Of a DNA stretch of 64,000 bases, positions 18,001-25,062 are shown in pieces. Under the pieces are notes generated by a model, which did not search any database, was not told the origin of the DNA, and saw nothing but the letters and a program-made list of their open reading frames with translations. The stretch is from an uncultured Anaerolineaceae bacterium (lineage in GTDB: Bacteria > Chloroflexota > Anaerolineae > Anaerolineales > Anaerolineaceae), in NCBI GenBank assembly GCA_938020565.1, contig CALIHP010000013.1, positions 1 to 64,000 on the forward strand, in the 5' to 3' direction. Every line of letters begins with the position of its first letter. The first letter of the stretch is position 1. The position numbers and the translations under genes are program-made.

Positions 18001-18743
18001 CGCGCTTCCTCGCGCATCCAATCCATCGACATCAGCAGGCGGCGCAGGAAATCGCCCAGATACGCGCTCCAGTTCCGACGAATGAAATCCAGCTGATCGA
18101 AGAGCGAATCGGGATGGAGTTTCGCCGGAAGAAGAAGGAATTCGACGAGCGACATGCCCTCGATTTTCGGAAGCGTCTCGATATACGCGGTCAGAACGCG
18201 GACAATCTCCGAATACGCCGTCTTTTCACGGAGCGTCTTTTCGTCGAATAAATCGTCAAACGCCTTCATCGCCGCCGGGTTCCGATTCGTGATCCAGAGA
18301 ACGAGAAGCTCCTCGACGACCTCATAACGGTTGGGTTCTCCTAACGGGTTATTTTCGGCGAAATAAGCCGGGACGGTCTGGATTTCCTGATAAACCGGGC
18401 CGGGCGGAAACGCGTCGCAGAACGCCATCAGCGAATCGTCGAGCGCCGATAAAGCCGGAGCCGCCTTTAATTTTTCGTATGCGCGTTGGTTCAGGTCCGG
18501 CTGATGCGCTTTTTTGAATTCATGAATCACATGATGCATGATTTCGTCGATCAGCCCCATCGCGTTGATCAGGCCGGGATATACCTGCTCCCGATCGCCC
18601 GATTCACGGCGAACCGCGTTGAGCTGATCCGCGAAGCGGCGAACCGCATGAAAATCAGCAAAAATAACGTTCCCATCATACCGGAACAGACTTGCCTTGA
18701 ACTTGTATTTCTTTCGCGCCTGAGAGGAAATATGAAATTCCAT
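15060..18743 (-). CDS. giant GH13-like alpha-amylase family protein with Lys-rich tail
   Basis: About 1227 residues, with no signal peptide. The GH13 (beta/alpha)8 motifs are in the middle: DMVPNHMGID (region I), IIRFDAAMTL with the nucleophile Asp near 513, LLAEAFW with the acid/base Glu near 578, and a changed region IV reading FMNNPDE near 639 where NHD is usual; the final Asp is retained. The N-terminal ~300 residues and C-terminal ~450 residues are helical and unassigned. The last ~75 residues are almost all Lys, Glu and Ala. I chose the ATG at 18743 (AAAGGG upstream) over a TTG start at 18788. It probably acts on intracellular alpha-glucan together with GH57. A candidate -10 TATAAT lies in 18789-18890. 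Confidence 0.8.
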   Translation of the reverse strand: MEFHISSQARKKYKFKASLFRYDGNVIFADFHAVRRFADQLNAVRRESGDREQVYPGLINAMGLIDEIMHHVIHEFKKAHQPDLNQRAYEKLKAAPALSALDDSLMAFCDAFPPGPVYQEIQTVPAYFAENNPLGEPNRYEVVEELLVLWITNRNPAAMKAFDDLFDEKTLREKTAYSEIVRVLTAYIETLPKIEGMSLVEFLLLPAKLHPDSLFDQLDFIRRNWSAYLGDFLRRLLMSMDWMREEARDHGFGPGEVRIPVYSDGAGGFGEDEYEAFSQDREWMPRLVLIAKNVYVWLDQLSREYGYPIRTLDQIPDETLRTLADQGFTGLWLIGLWERSAASARIKQLCGNPEALASAYSLRSYQIASDLGGEEALRGLEAKTRRFGIRLASDMVPNHMGIDSEWVLYRPDLFLSLPYSPFPSYTFNGPNLSPDPNIGIFIEDHYYTREDAAVVFKRVDFNTGDTRYIYHGNDGTTMPWNDTAQLNYLNPEVRELVTQTIIGVARRFPIIRFDAAMTLTKRHYQRLWFPEPGTGGDIATRSEYGLTKAEFDRAFPEEFWRNVVDRIAAEVPDTLLLAEAFWLMEGYFVRTLGMHRVYNSAFMNILRDEDNAKYRVLIKTTLDFEPEILKRYVNFMNNPDEKTAVEQFGKGDKYFGILAMMVTIPGLPMFGHGQLQGFTEKYGMEYRRAYWDEQVDWDLMRRHEREIFPLLHQRRRFAEVDNFRLYNFATGYGNTDENVFAYSNFGEGKKSLFVYNNRYGDTQGFVRQSVPYIPAGSTDKATVETTLGDALGLRYEPDRYVILHDEIRKQYFIRPSIRLMNEGLFLSLGAYEYYVFNDIYEIHDDLQGSWGKLCAELGDRGTEDIYTALQELAIKYILDPFRWSYDGAKLRWLEELVGTGVGNPDVWQQVVNGTWPDFECLANLFNTWYGVQGKDTALMYDGFIHGVREMLTLPGSKAVPGMAATNQALEKFDVAVRENPGLWVDTYLAATLRFMAESKVPSRSAFPPVDLFRDWFLERTLSNALSAAGFYLPTIPEQAEAIRWLYFIGLDRLRAVRFDTIDLVLDDMLEAEETRVLLRVNTFEGVRWFNREMAELLGRVIRIGGYYALAFDPTLGAAERNAAIRAVGGLFETFQARVEASEYRYDRMIAMKAAVADEGAEKVSEAAAEKTGEAPEKRKKKIGAETSAAKKAEGKPKARKKAKDSDEPKEPKRRARKSEKKEGEEKK

Positions 18744-18890
18744 TGTTTTAACCCTTTCTAACCTTTGAATCGTTTCGCCTTTGACCAACCGGGCAAGGGT
18801 GCTTAATGACAGTCATATATTGAAAATCGAAATGTCGAAATAATTATAGTTCAAGAAGGCAAACGCGAACAGGTTACTGCCCCGCGAAAA

Positions 18891-20039
18891 TCAGCGACGC
18901 AGGATATGCGTATACACGTTCGAACCGGATCCGCCGATATTCTGCGCCATTGCGATCCGCGCGCCGTCGACCTGATTCGCGCCGCACTCGCCGCGCAGCT
19001 GCTGGATCGCTTCGACGAGCTGGTACAGGCCGGTCGCGCCGACCGGATGACCCCGGGCCTTTAACCCGCCCATCGTCGCCAGCGGCAGCTTTCCCCGCGG
19101 CGAAATCAACTCCGGATCCGCCAGGCGAACGCCTTTTCCGCGTTCGGCGAAGCCGCAGGCCTCCAGCGACAGCGCCGCGATAATCGTAAACGCGTCATGC
19201 ATCTCGAACAGGTCGATTTCCCGCGGCGACAGGCCGGATTGACGGTACGCCTGAGCCGCGGAGAGTTCCGCCGCTTTCAGCCAGAGCGGATCGCGCCGAT
19301 CATGAATCGCGATCGTATCGGTCGCCGAGCCGGAACCGACGACTTTAATCGCGTTCCTGGGACCGGCGATCCGTTCGAGCGGGACGAGGAGAACCGCCGC
19401 GGCGCCGTCGCCCATCGCCGACGCGTCCAGGACGTTGATCGGATCCGCCGCCATCGGCGACTTCGCGTAACTCTCCTTCGTAATCGGATAGCGGAAACGC
19501 GCGTTCGGGTTATTCACGCCGTTAGCGTGCGCGTTGATCGAAAAACCGGCGAAATCTTCTTTAGCGTATCCGTACGCCTGCATGTACCGGCGCATGACCA
19601 TCGCGTTCAGCGCGACGAACGAAACGCCCATTTCCCGCTCAAAATCGGCGTCGGACGCTCCCGCCAGTTCCGACGAAATCTCGGCCGAAGGGGAGTCGGT
19701 CATCTTCTCAACCCCGACCGCAATCGCGGTCTCGACGTCGCCGGAAGCAACCGCCATCAGCGCGGCGCGGAACGCCGCACCGCCCGACCCGCAGGCTGCT
19801 TCGACATGCACCGCGCCGGCGGCTCGCGCGCCCACCCAATCGGCGACATACGCGCCCAAATGCAGCTGCCGGTTCGCCGATCCACAGAGCATATTGCCAA
19901 CAAAGATAGCGTCGACGGTCGTCAGCCCGGTTTTTTCAAAGATCTGTAAAATGGGTTCGCCGGCCAACTCCAGAAGGCTTTTGTCCCAGTGCTCCGCGAC
20001 GGGGGTTTGGCCGATTTCAAAAATCGCGACTTCTCGCAT
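18891..20039 (-). CDS. SCP2-like thiolase (acetyl-CoA acetyltransferase family)
   Basis: A 382-residue thiolase-fold protein. The acyl-accepting Cys is in EAACGSGGAAFR (about residues 80-91), EMHDAF supplies the HDAF His, and GHPVGATG is the conserved His motif. The second cysteine of classical thiolases (CxGGGQG) is replaced: the segment reads QNIGGSGSN. This is the pattern of SCP2-type/archaeal acetoacetyl-CoA thiolases that work with HMG-CoA synthase and a DUF35 protein in the mevalonate pathway, but neither partner is nearby. GAGGAG lies five bases before the ATG. Confidence 0.85.
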   Translation of the reverse strand: MREVAIFEIGQTPVAEHWDKSLLELAGEPILQIFEKTGLTTVDAIFVGNMLCGSANRQLHLGAYVADWVGARAAGAVHVEAACGSGGAAFRAALMAVASGDVETAIAVGVEKMTDSPSAEISSELAGASDADFEREMGVSFVALNAMVMRRYMQAYGYAKEDFAGFSINAHANGVNNPNARFRYPITKESYAKSPMAADPINVLDASAMGDGAAAVLLVPLERIAGPRNAIKVVGSGSATDTIAIHDRRDPLWLKAAELSAAQAYRQSGLSPREIDLFEMHDAFTIIAALSLEACGFAERGKGVRLADPELISPRGKLPLATMGGLKARGHPVGATGLYQLVEAIQQLRGECGANQVDGARIAMAQNIGGSGSNVYTHILRR

Positions 20040-20083
20040 CCGTTCTCCTCAGTTTTTCTGAATCCTGACGCTATTTTACCGGT

Positions 20084-20476
20084 TTAATCATCTTCCGTCA
20101 CGTTTTCAATCCAGCGCAGCGTATATCCCGCCGGATCGTCCGGCGAGCGGAGCAGCGCGATCACGTCCAGGCGGAACGGTTTTCGAGCCGGGTTATCCAG
20201 ATCGTTAAACACGTACGCAGCGCAGCAGCGCATCCGCGCCAGCTTCGCCGGAGTAACCGCGTCTTCGGGAAGGCCGAAACGGATAGAACGCCGCGTCTTG
20301 ACCTCCGCAAAAACGAAGGCTGCGTCCGATTCGAGAACAAGATCGATTTCGCCGAACGGGGTCCTTAAATTCCGCGTCAGGACGCGGTACCCGCGGCGAA
20401 CCGCTTCCGCGGCGGCGAGGTCCTCGCCATGTTTCCCGACGCGCTGATTCGCTGAACGATATCCGGATCCGGTCAT
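20084..20476 (-). CDS. yraN: YraN/UPF0102 family predicted endonuclease
   Basis: A 130-residue protein of the UPF0102 family with a PD-(D/E)XK nuclease-like core: GEDLAAAEAVRRGYRVLTRNLRTPFGEIDLVLES and VFAEVKTRRS give the Glu, Asp and Glu-x-Lys positions. Function in vivo is not known. Length matches the family (about 120 residues). The start has GGAAAG eight bases upstream. Confidence 0.88.
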   Translation of the reverse strand: MTGSGYRSANQRVGKHGEDLAAAEAVRRGYRVLTRNLRTPFGEIDLVLESDAAFVFAEVKTRRSIRFGLPEDAVTPAKLARMRCCAAYVFNDLDNPARKPFRLDVIALLRSPDDPAGYTLRWIENVTEDD

Positions 20477-20520
20477 AATTAAGCTTTCCGCGCGCTCCGT
20501 TTAAATTTTTACAGTCTGTT

Positions 20521-22038
20521 TTAAGTTTCAGAGGCTTTCCCGCCTCTGCCGCCGCTTCCGGGAACCAGGCGCGCTTCCACTTCAAACGTCCGCCCCCATG
20601 GCAGGCGGATTTCCGGAGCCAGCCCGCAAAGTCCGAATTTCTCCGGCGGGAGATGAACCGCGATCCAGCCGCTCAGCGCGCGCCGGACCTCGGCTTCGAT
20701 CGACGCATGCGCAGCGCCCAGCGAACGGTAATCGATCCCATCCCTGTCGCAGCGCGCCTCGATCATCGGACGAACGACGCTCTGATAGCCCCAATCGTCC
20801 GCCAGCCGCTCCCAAAGGAAAACCTTCCGCGCCCGCCGCCGCTCTTCCGCCGCAGCCAGCGCTCCATCCGCATCGCTTTCAAGCTTCAGGACCGCCGAAT
20901 AAAACGAAAGCGCCGTCCCAATCGTATTTCCAGCCGTGTTCCACCCAGCGTACGCCGACAGCTTTGGCAGCAGCCCGCGGGCGTCGAGCTCTTCCAGGAA
21001 GGCCGAATCCGCGCCGTTCGCTTTCCAGACGTCGGCAACGGCGACCATTCTCCCGGCGCGGAGAAGATCCTCAATTCGCGCGGCCGCGGCCGTCCGCTCG
21101 GCGTCGCCGCAGGGCGTATGAACCCAAAAGCAGGGGAGCGTCCCTCCCGCGCCGGTCCGGAACCCGGCGGAACGAAGATGATTCGAGAGCGACTCGCTGA
21201 GGGAACAATGTTCATATGGCATGACCGCCGACGCCATCCGTTCCGAGGTATAGATCGTTTCGACCGCCGGCGCGGCGCCGCCATTAATCCAGCGCGCTGA
21301 TAACGTCTGCGTCCCTTCGTCGGCTCCGGGATAGAGAAGAACCTCGCCGCGCAGTCCGAACGCGTCGATCCGCTGACGAAGAAGCCGTTGTTCGGAAACA
21401 TGCGGCCCGCAGGCAGACGAATCCTCCTGGAGAAGGATCAGGTCGGAAAGCGTCCCGTCGGCTTTCATTTCAATCAGACGCTGGTTAATCTGAAAATTCC
21501 GCGCCCGCGCGCGCTCGAACGTCCGGAGCGCGCTTTCCGGGATCACGTCCGCCAGCCGCTCCTTCTCAGCGCGGAACTCCTCCTCATGGAGCTCGTCGGC
21601 GCGGTACCGGACTTCGCAGTACCGAATCAGGTCGCGATAAATTTTCTCGCTCGCCCTGTCCGAAACCGTCAGCGAGATTCGCATCAGGACTCCGGCGGCC
21701 GCGATCGGAAGCTCCGGAAAGCGGCGGCGAAGCTCCTTCAAAACCGCCAGCCGCTTTTCCGCCGTCTCAAGCGGAAGATCGGCCCGGCGCGATGCGACGA
21801 GCCCGCCGTACGCGAGCATGTCCGCCGCAACGATCAAACCGTCGACCGCCGGAGCAGCCGCCAGGAGCCACGATTGAAGCGCTTCGAAATCGCCGGCCGT
21901 CCGAAAATTACCGAGCGCCTCGCGCGGCGGCGTCAACGCGCGGATTCCGGCGATCGCCGCGATCCGCTCCGGGAAAATCCGGGTAGCGGGCCGGTCGTCG
22001 AGCGGAAGAATCCCCACGCTTTGCATCGTCTTCCCCAT
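20521..22038 (-). CDS. DUF4127 family protein
   Basis: A 505-residue cytoplasmic protein of the DUF4127 family: the N-terminal GILPLDDRPATRIFPERIA, then LIVAADMLAYGGLVASR, LLYPGADEGTQTL and AYAGWNTAGNTIGTAL in order. The family is uncharacterised; conserved Asp/Arg/Asn residues suggest an enzyme, and members often lie beside sugar ABC importers, as here. It is the last gene of the leftward LacI-governed locus. The start at 22038 follows a 16-codon leader frame by one base; an internal ATG at 22026 with GGGGAAG upstream is an alternative start. Confidence 0.8.
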   Translation of the reverse strand: MGKTMQSVGILPLDDRPATRIFPERIAAIAGIRALTPPREALGNFRTAGDFEALQSWLLAAAPAVDGLIVAADMLAYGGLVASRRADLPLETAEKRLAVLKELRRRFPELPIAAAGVLMRISLTVSDRASEKIYRDLIRYCEVRYRADELHEEEFRAEKERLADVIPESALRTFERARARNFQINQRLIEMKADGTLSDLILLQEDSSACGPHVSEQRLLRQRIDAFGLRGEVLLYPGADEGTQTLSARWINGGAAPAVETIYTSERMASAVMPYEHCSLSESLSNHLRSAGFRTGAGGTLPCFWVHTPCGDAERTAAAARIEDLLRAGRMVAVADVWKANGADSAFLEELDARGLLPKLSAYAGWNTAGNTIGTALSFYSAVLKLESDADGALAAAEERRRARKVFLWERLADDWGYQSVVRPMIEARCDRDGIDYRSLGAAHASIEAEVRRALSGWIAVHLPPEKFGLCGLAPEIRLPWGRTFEVEARLVPGSGGRGGKASET

Positions 22039-22039
22039 G

Positions 22040-22090
22040 TTAAGAAGCCTGCTCCCTCCGATACAGGATCCCAGATACAGCCGTCCTCAT
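22040..22090 (-). CDS. possible 16-residue leader peptide ahead of DUF4127
   Basis: A tiny frame (MRTAVSGILYRREQAS) has one of the best ribosome sites in the neighbourhood (GGAGGGAATAAAAA-ATG) and its TAA ends one base before the DUF4127 ATG. The arrangement would couple translation of DUF4127 to the leader. It could equally be chance; no amino-acid run typical of attenuation is present. Confidence 0.3.
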   Translation of the reverse strand: MRTAVSGILYRREQAS

Positions 22091-22149
22091 TTTTTATTCC
22101 CTCCGTGGATCGAAAGTGTAAAAAATTGCCGCCTGACTCTTGCGGATAC

Positions 22150-22165
22150 CCCTCGAATTCGAGGG
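22150..22165. repeat. 16-bp perfect palindrome between TIM-barrel and DUF4127 genes
   Basis: CCCTCGAATTCGAGGG lies immediately after the stop of the TIM-barrel gene, with AAA/TTT flanks. It may be a hairpin or an operator inside the operon; there is no U-tract. Confidence 0.4.
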
Positions 22166-22166
22166 T

Positions 22167-22880
22167 TTAAAATTCGGTCAGCGCCCGGCGATACGCGCCG
22201 CATGCCGCTTCCCAGCTTTCCGGCGTGCGTCCGGCGACGATCACCCCGATCATCAGGCCGCAGACGCCCGCGCCGATCAGCTCCGGAATCATCTCGGGCG
22301 TGATCCGCCGCTGCGTCGGGAGAACGGACGGGAGCGGCGCGACCGCCGCGATCAGGTCCGAAATTTTCGCAAGGTCGCGATACGTAAACGGTTCGCCGTA
22401 GGTCTGATGCTCCATGACGGAAAGCTCGACAATATCGATCGCGAGGCGCGGAAAGCGGGCGGCAACGAAACGGTCGTCCACGGACGACAGCGCGATCATC
22501 CTCGAAAGCCGGTCTCTCCCGGGAAGGCTCCCGACAGGCGCATGACCATCATACAGGGAGAGAAAATCGAACCCCATTTCAGCGATTTTCTCCAGCTCGT
22601 CTTTCTTCAGATCGGCGCTCCCGGCGGGAACGATTCCGACCGGGACCTTCCCCGCCGCTCGCAGGATCGCTTCGAGGTTCGCCGCTTCCTCGGCAAGCGA
22701 ACCGAAGCGGACCCCGCTGGCGTTATGCGTCACGTTAAGATGAACCTTGAGGACGTCCGCCCCGCCCGCCAGCGCCGCGCGCGCGAGCTCCGGGTCGTTC
22801 CGCGGCAGGCTCGCAATCAGGACGCCGGAACGCGAACCCTCCTGCGCGGCGCGCAGCAAATCAAGAAACCGTGTTTTCAT
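22167..22880 (-). CDS. TIM-barrel protein of unknown function in a sugar-catabolic operon
   Basis: A 237-residue cytoplasmic protein with the alternating pattern of a (beta/alpha)8 barrel: GVLIASLPRND, AGGADVLKVHLNVTHNASG, VPVGIVPAG, GFDFLSLYDGHAP, and a C-terminal GVCGLMIGVIVAG that looks like the phosphate-binding loop of KDPG-aldolase- or epimerase-like barrels. I do not recognise a named family. It starts four bases after the permease gene, within the AAAGGATAA overlap, so it belongs to the transport operon and probably acts on the imported sugar or its phosphate. Confidence 0.6.
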   Translation of the reverse strand: MKTRFLDLLRAAQEGSRSGVLIASLPRNDPELARAALAGGADVLKVHLNVTHNASGVRFGSLAEEAANLEAILRAAGKVPVGIVPAGSADLKKDELEKIAEMGFDFLSLYDGHAPVGSLPGRDRLSRMIALSSVDDRFVAARFPRLAIDIVELSVMEHQTYGEPFTYRDLAKISDLIAAVAPLPSVLPTQRRITPEMIPELIGAGVCGLMIGVIVAGRTPESWEAACGAYRRALTEF

Positions 22881-22884
22881 TTTC

Positions 22885-23760
22885 TTATCCTTTCATGCCC
22901 GTCGTCGCGATCGACTTGACCATCGACGCCTGGGTAAAGAGAAAGAGCGCAATGACCGGAAGACTTACCAGCGACGAAGCTGCCATCATCGGCCCCCATT
23001 CGACAAAATGTTCCCCGAAGAAAACCGAAAGGCCGAGCTGCACGACGTATTTATCCGAATGATTCAGGATGACCAGCGGCCAGATAAACTCGTCCCAGGT
23101 CCCGGTAAACGTAAACAGCGCCAGCGTCGTTAAAGCCGGCTTCGTCAGCGGCAGCATCACCCGCCAGAAGATCCCGAACTCCGAGGCGCCGTCGATCCGC
23201 GCCGCGTCTTCCAAATCCTTCGGGAGCGTCCGGAAAAACTGCCTGAGGAAAAATACGCCGAACACGCTCATCAGGTTGGGAATAATCAGCCCGGCGAAGC
23301 TGTCGATCAGCCCGATTCCGCCCTTCCCGAGCCAGTTATTTCCGCCGAAAAACGGGAAATTCTTCGCGATCAAAAACCGGGGAATCAGCGTGACCTCGCC
23401 GGGAAGCGCCATCGCTAAAATAAACAGGACGAAAATCGCTTCCCGTCCGGGGAACGGAAGCCGTCCGAATCCGTACCCGGCCATCGCGCAGAGGATCACG
23501 GTCGTACCGGTCACGACCGCCGCGACCAGCAGCGTATTCATCACATATTTTCCGAACGGCGCGGCGCTGAACGCTTTCCGAAAGTTTTCGAACGTCGGCT
23601 GGGCCGGAAAAAGGACCGGCGTCGGCGAATGAATTTCCTGCGGCGTTTTAAACGCCGACGTCGCCATCCAGAAAAACGGAAAGCCCAGCTGAACCATGGC
23701 GACGATCATCAGCAAATAAACCGCGCCTCTTTTGACGAGCTTCATAAGCCGGTTCTTCAT
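22885..23760 (-). CDS. sugar ABC importer permease 2 (MalG-like)
   Basis: A 291-residue carbohydrate permease (CUT1, BPD_transp_1) with six membrane segments and the cytoplasmic EAA loop LEDAARIDGASEFGIFWRVMLPLTKP that docks to the ATPase. No ATPase gene is in this locus, so a shared MsmX/MalK-type ATPase encoded elsewhere is probably used, as is common for CUT1 systems. Its partner permease is upstream, separated by the hicB insertion. Confidence 0.92.
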   Translation of the reverse strand: MKNRLMKLVKRGAVYLLMIVAMVQLGFPFFWMATSAFKTPQEIHSPTPVLFPAQPTFENFRKAFSAAPFGKYVMNTLLVAAVVTGTTVILCAMAGYGFGRLPFPGREAIFVLFILAMALPGEVTLIPRFLIAKNFPFFGGNNWLGKGGIGLIDSFAGLIIPNLMSVFGVFFLRQFFRTLPKDLEDAARIDGASEFGIFWRVMLPLTKPALTTLALFTFTGTWDEFIWPLVILNHSDKYVVQLGLSVFFGEHFVEWGPMMAASSLVSLPVIALFLFTQASMVKSIATTGMKG

Positions 23761-23779
23761 TCTCCCTCATCCTCGATCA

Positions 23780-24022
23780 TTAAACGCGCTTTCCGCCCCG
23801 TTCATGCTTCGCTTCATAACCTGGATTGGTTCCGCTTTCCAAAGCCGCCAGGAGCCATTCCTTTTTTGCGTCTTCTGCATTTTCCACAACAGCTTCCATA
23901 GGGCTCCCGACCGTAATACACCCCGGAAGTTCCGGATAGCGCGCTGCATAACCGCCTTCATCCGGGTCAGGAATAATTTCCAGCCGATATGGAAGGCTCA
24001 TATAATAGTCAATCGTTTTCAT
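23780..24022 (-). CDS. hicB: truncated HicB-like antitoxin, orphan
   Basis: An 80-residue protein with the HicB partial RNase-H fold: YRLEIIPDPDEGGYAARYPELPGCITVGSPMEAVVENAEDAKKEWLLAALESG, a standard HicB N-terminus. Full-length HicB continues into a ribbon-helix-helix or HTH domain; here the protein ends after about 20 residues without resemblance (NPGYEAKHERGGKRV), so the DNA-binding part is lost. No hicA toxin gene lies beside it (only 55 bases separate it from the upstream permease stop). It sits between two permease genes of one operon, hence an insertion remnant or a domesticated copy. GGAGG lies about eleven bases before the ATG. Confidence 0.7.
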   Translation of the reverse strand: MKTIDYYMSLPYRLEIIPDPDEGGYAARYPELPGCITVGSPMEAVVENAEDAKKEWLLAALESGTNPGYEAKHERGGKRV

Positions 24023-24077
24023 ATGATGATGCCTCCTTTGCTCCCTGCCCTGTCACATCCTGTTTATCATCTGTTTC

Positions 24078-24992
24078 TCAGGTATTCTCTTCGACGAAAC
24101 GATTGACAAACAGCAGGTTGAACAGCGCGATTCCCGCGACAAACAGGAAAAGGACAAACGCCAGCGCGCTCGCGTACCCCATTTTTGTGTATTGGAAAGC
24201 CTCCTCATAGATCAGGTAAATCAGCGTCCGCGTCGCTCCCGCCGGGCCGCCGCGCGTCATGACGTAAATTTCGCCGAAAACCTGAAACGAGCTGATACAG
24301 GCCATGACGAAAATATAAAACGCGGTCGGTTTCAGGAGCGGGAGGGTAATATAGCGGAAACGGGCCCAGGCAGAAGCGCCGTCCAGCGCGGCGACCTCGT
24401 ATAATTCCTGCGAAATCGATTGCATCCCCGCCAGAAAGACCATCATGTTATACCCGACGCCTTTCCAGACCCGGACGACGACGACCGAATGCAGCGCTAA
24501 ATCGGGATTATAAAGCCATTGCTGCGGCGGGAGCTTCAGGAGCCGGAGAAGCCAGTTCATCGCTCCGGTCCGCGGATCGAAGAGCGACGCCCAAACGATT
24601 CCGGCGATGACGAGCGAGGTCAGGACCGGTAAATAATAAATCGTCCGAAAAAACGATACGCCCCGGATTTTCTGGTCGACGAGAACCGCGAGATACAGCG
24701 AAAGAATCAGGTTCGCGGGAATCAGCTCAAGCCCAAACTGAATCGTTTTGAGGAGCGCCGAATGGACCTTGGACTGCGTAAAGATATCGATATAGTTCTT
24801 CAGCCCGACCCAGCCGGCGGTCGCGGTATTGTAATTCGTAAAACTCAGCGCGAACGACGCGGCGACCGGCAAAAGCACCCAGATCAGGAAGTAGATCAGG
24901 GCGGGCGATACAAAGAGATAGCCCCAAAGGATCCGTTTTGTCTTCTGGCTGAGCGGTTTTTTCGCGCCGCCGCGTGAAAGCGTTTTGATCAT
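24078..24992 (-). CDS. sugar ABC importer permease 1 (MalF/UgpA-like)
   Basis: A 304-residue CUT1 permease with six hydrophobic segments and the EAA loop YEVAALDGASAWARFRYITLPLLKP. It pairs with the 22885-23760 permease and the binding protein at 25063-26367. A 15-bp stem-loop separates it from the binding-protein gene. Substrate unknown; the surrounding FAD oxidoreductase, TIM-barrel and DUF4127 genes suggest an unusual sugar or glycan. Confidence 0.92.
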   Translation of the reverse strand: MIKTLSRGGAKKPLSQKTKRILWGYLFVSPALIYFLIWVLLPVAASFALSFTNYNTATAGWVGLKNYIDIFTQSKVHSALLKTIQFGLELIPANLILSLYLAVLVDQKIRGVSFFRTIYYLPVLTSLVIAGIVWASLFDPRTGAMNWLLRLLKLPPQQWLYNPDLALHSVVVVRVWKGVGYNMMVFLAGMQSISQELYEVAALDGASAWARFRYITLPLLKPTAFYIFVMACISSFQVFGEIYVMTRGGPAGATRTLIYLIYEEAFQYTKMGYASALAFVLFLFVAGIALFNLLFVNRFVEENT

Positions 24993-25005
24993 GATCCATC
25001 CAGAC

Positions 25006-25039
25006 CGGTATCGGGCGCGGTTGCCCGCGTCCGATACCG
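25006..25039 (-). terminator. intercistronic stem-loop after the sugar-binding protein gene
   Basis: A 15-bp stem (25006-25020 with 25025-25039, one G-T pair) with a TTGC loop and no U-tract. It lies between the binding-protein and permease genes and probably sets their expression ratio. Confidence 0.55.
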
Positions 25040-25062
25040 TAAAATCCGAACCGTTCTTCGTT

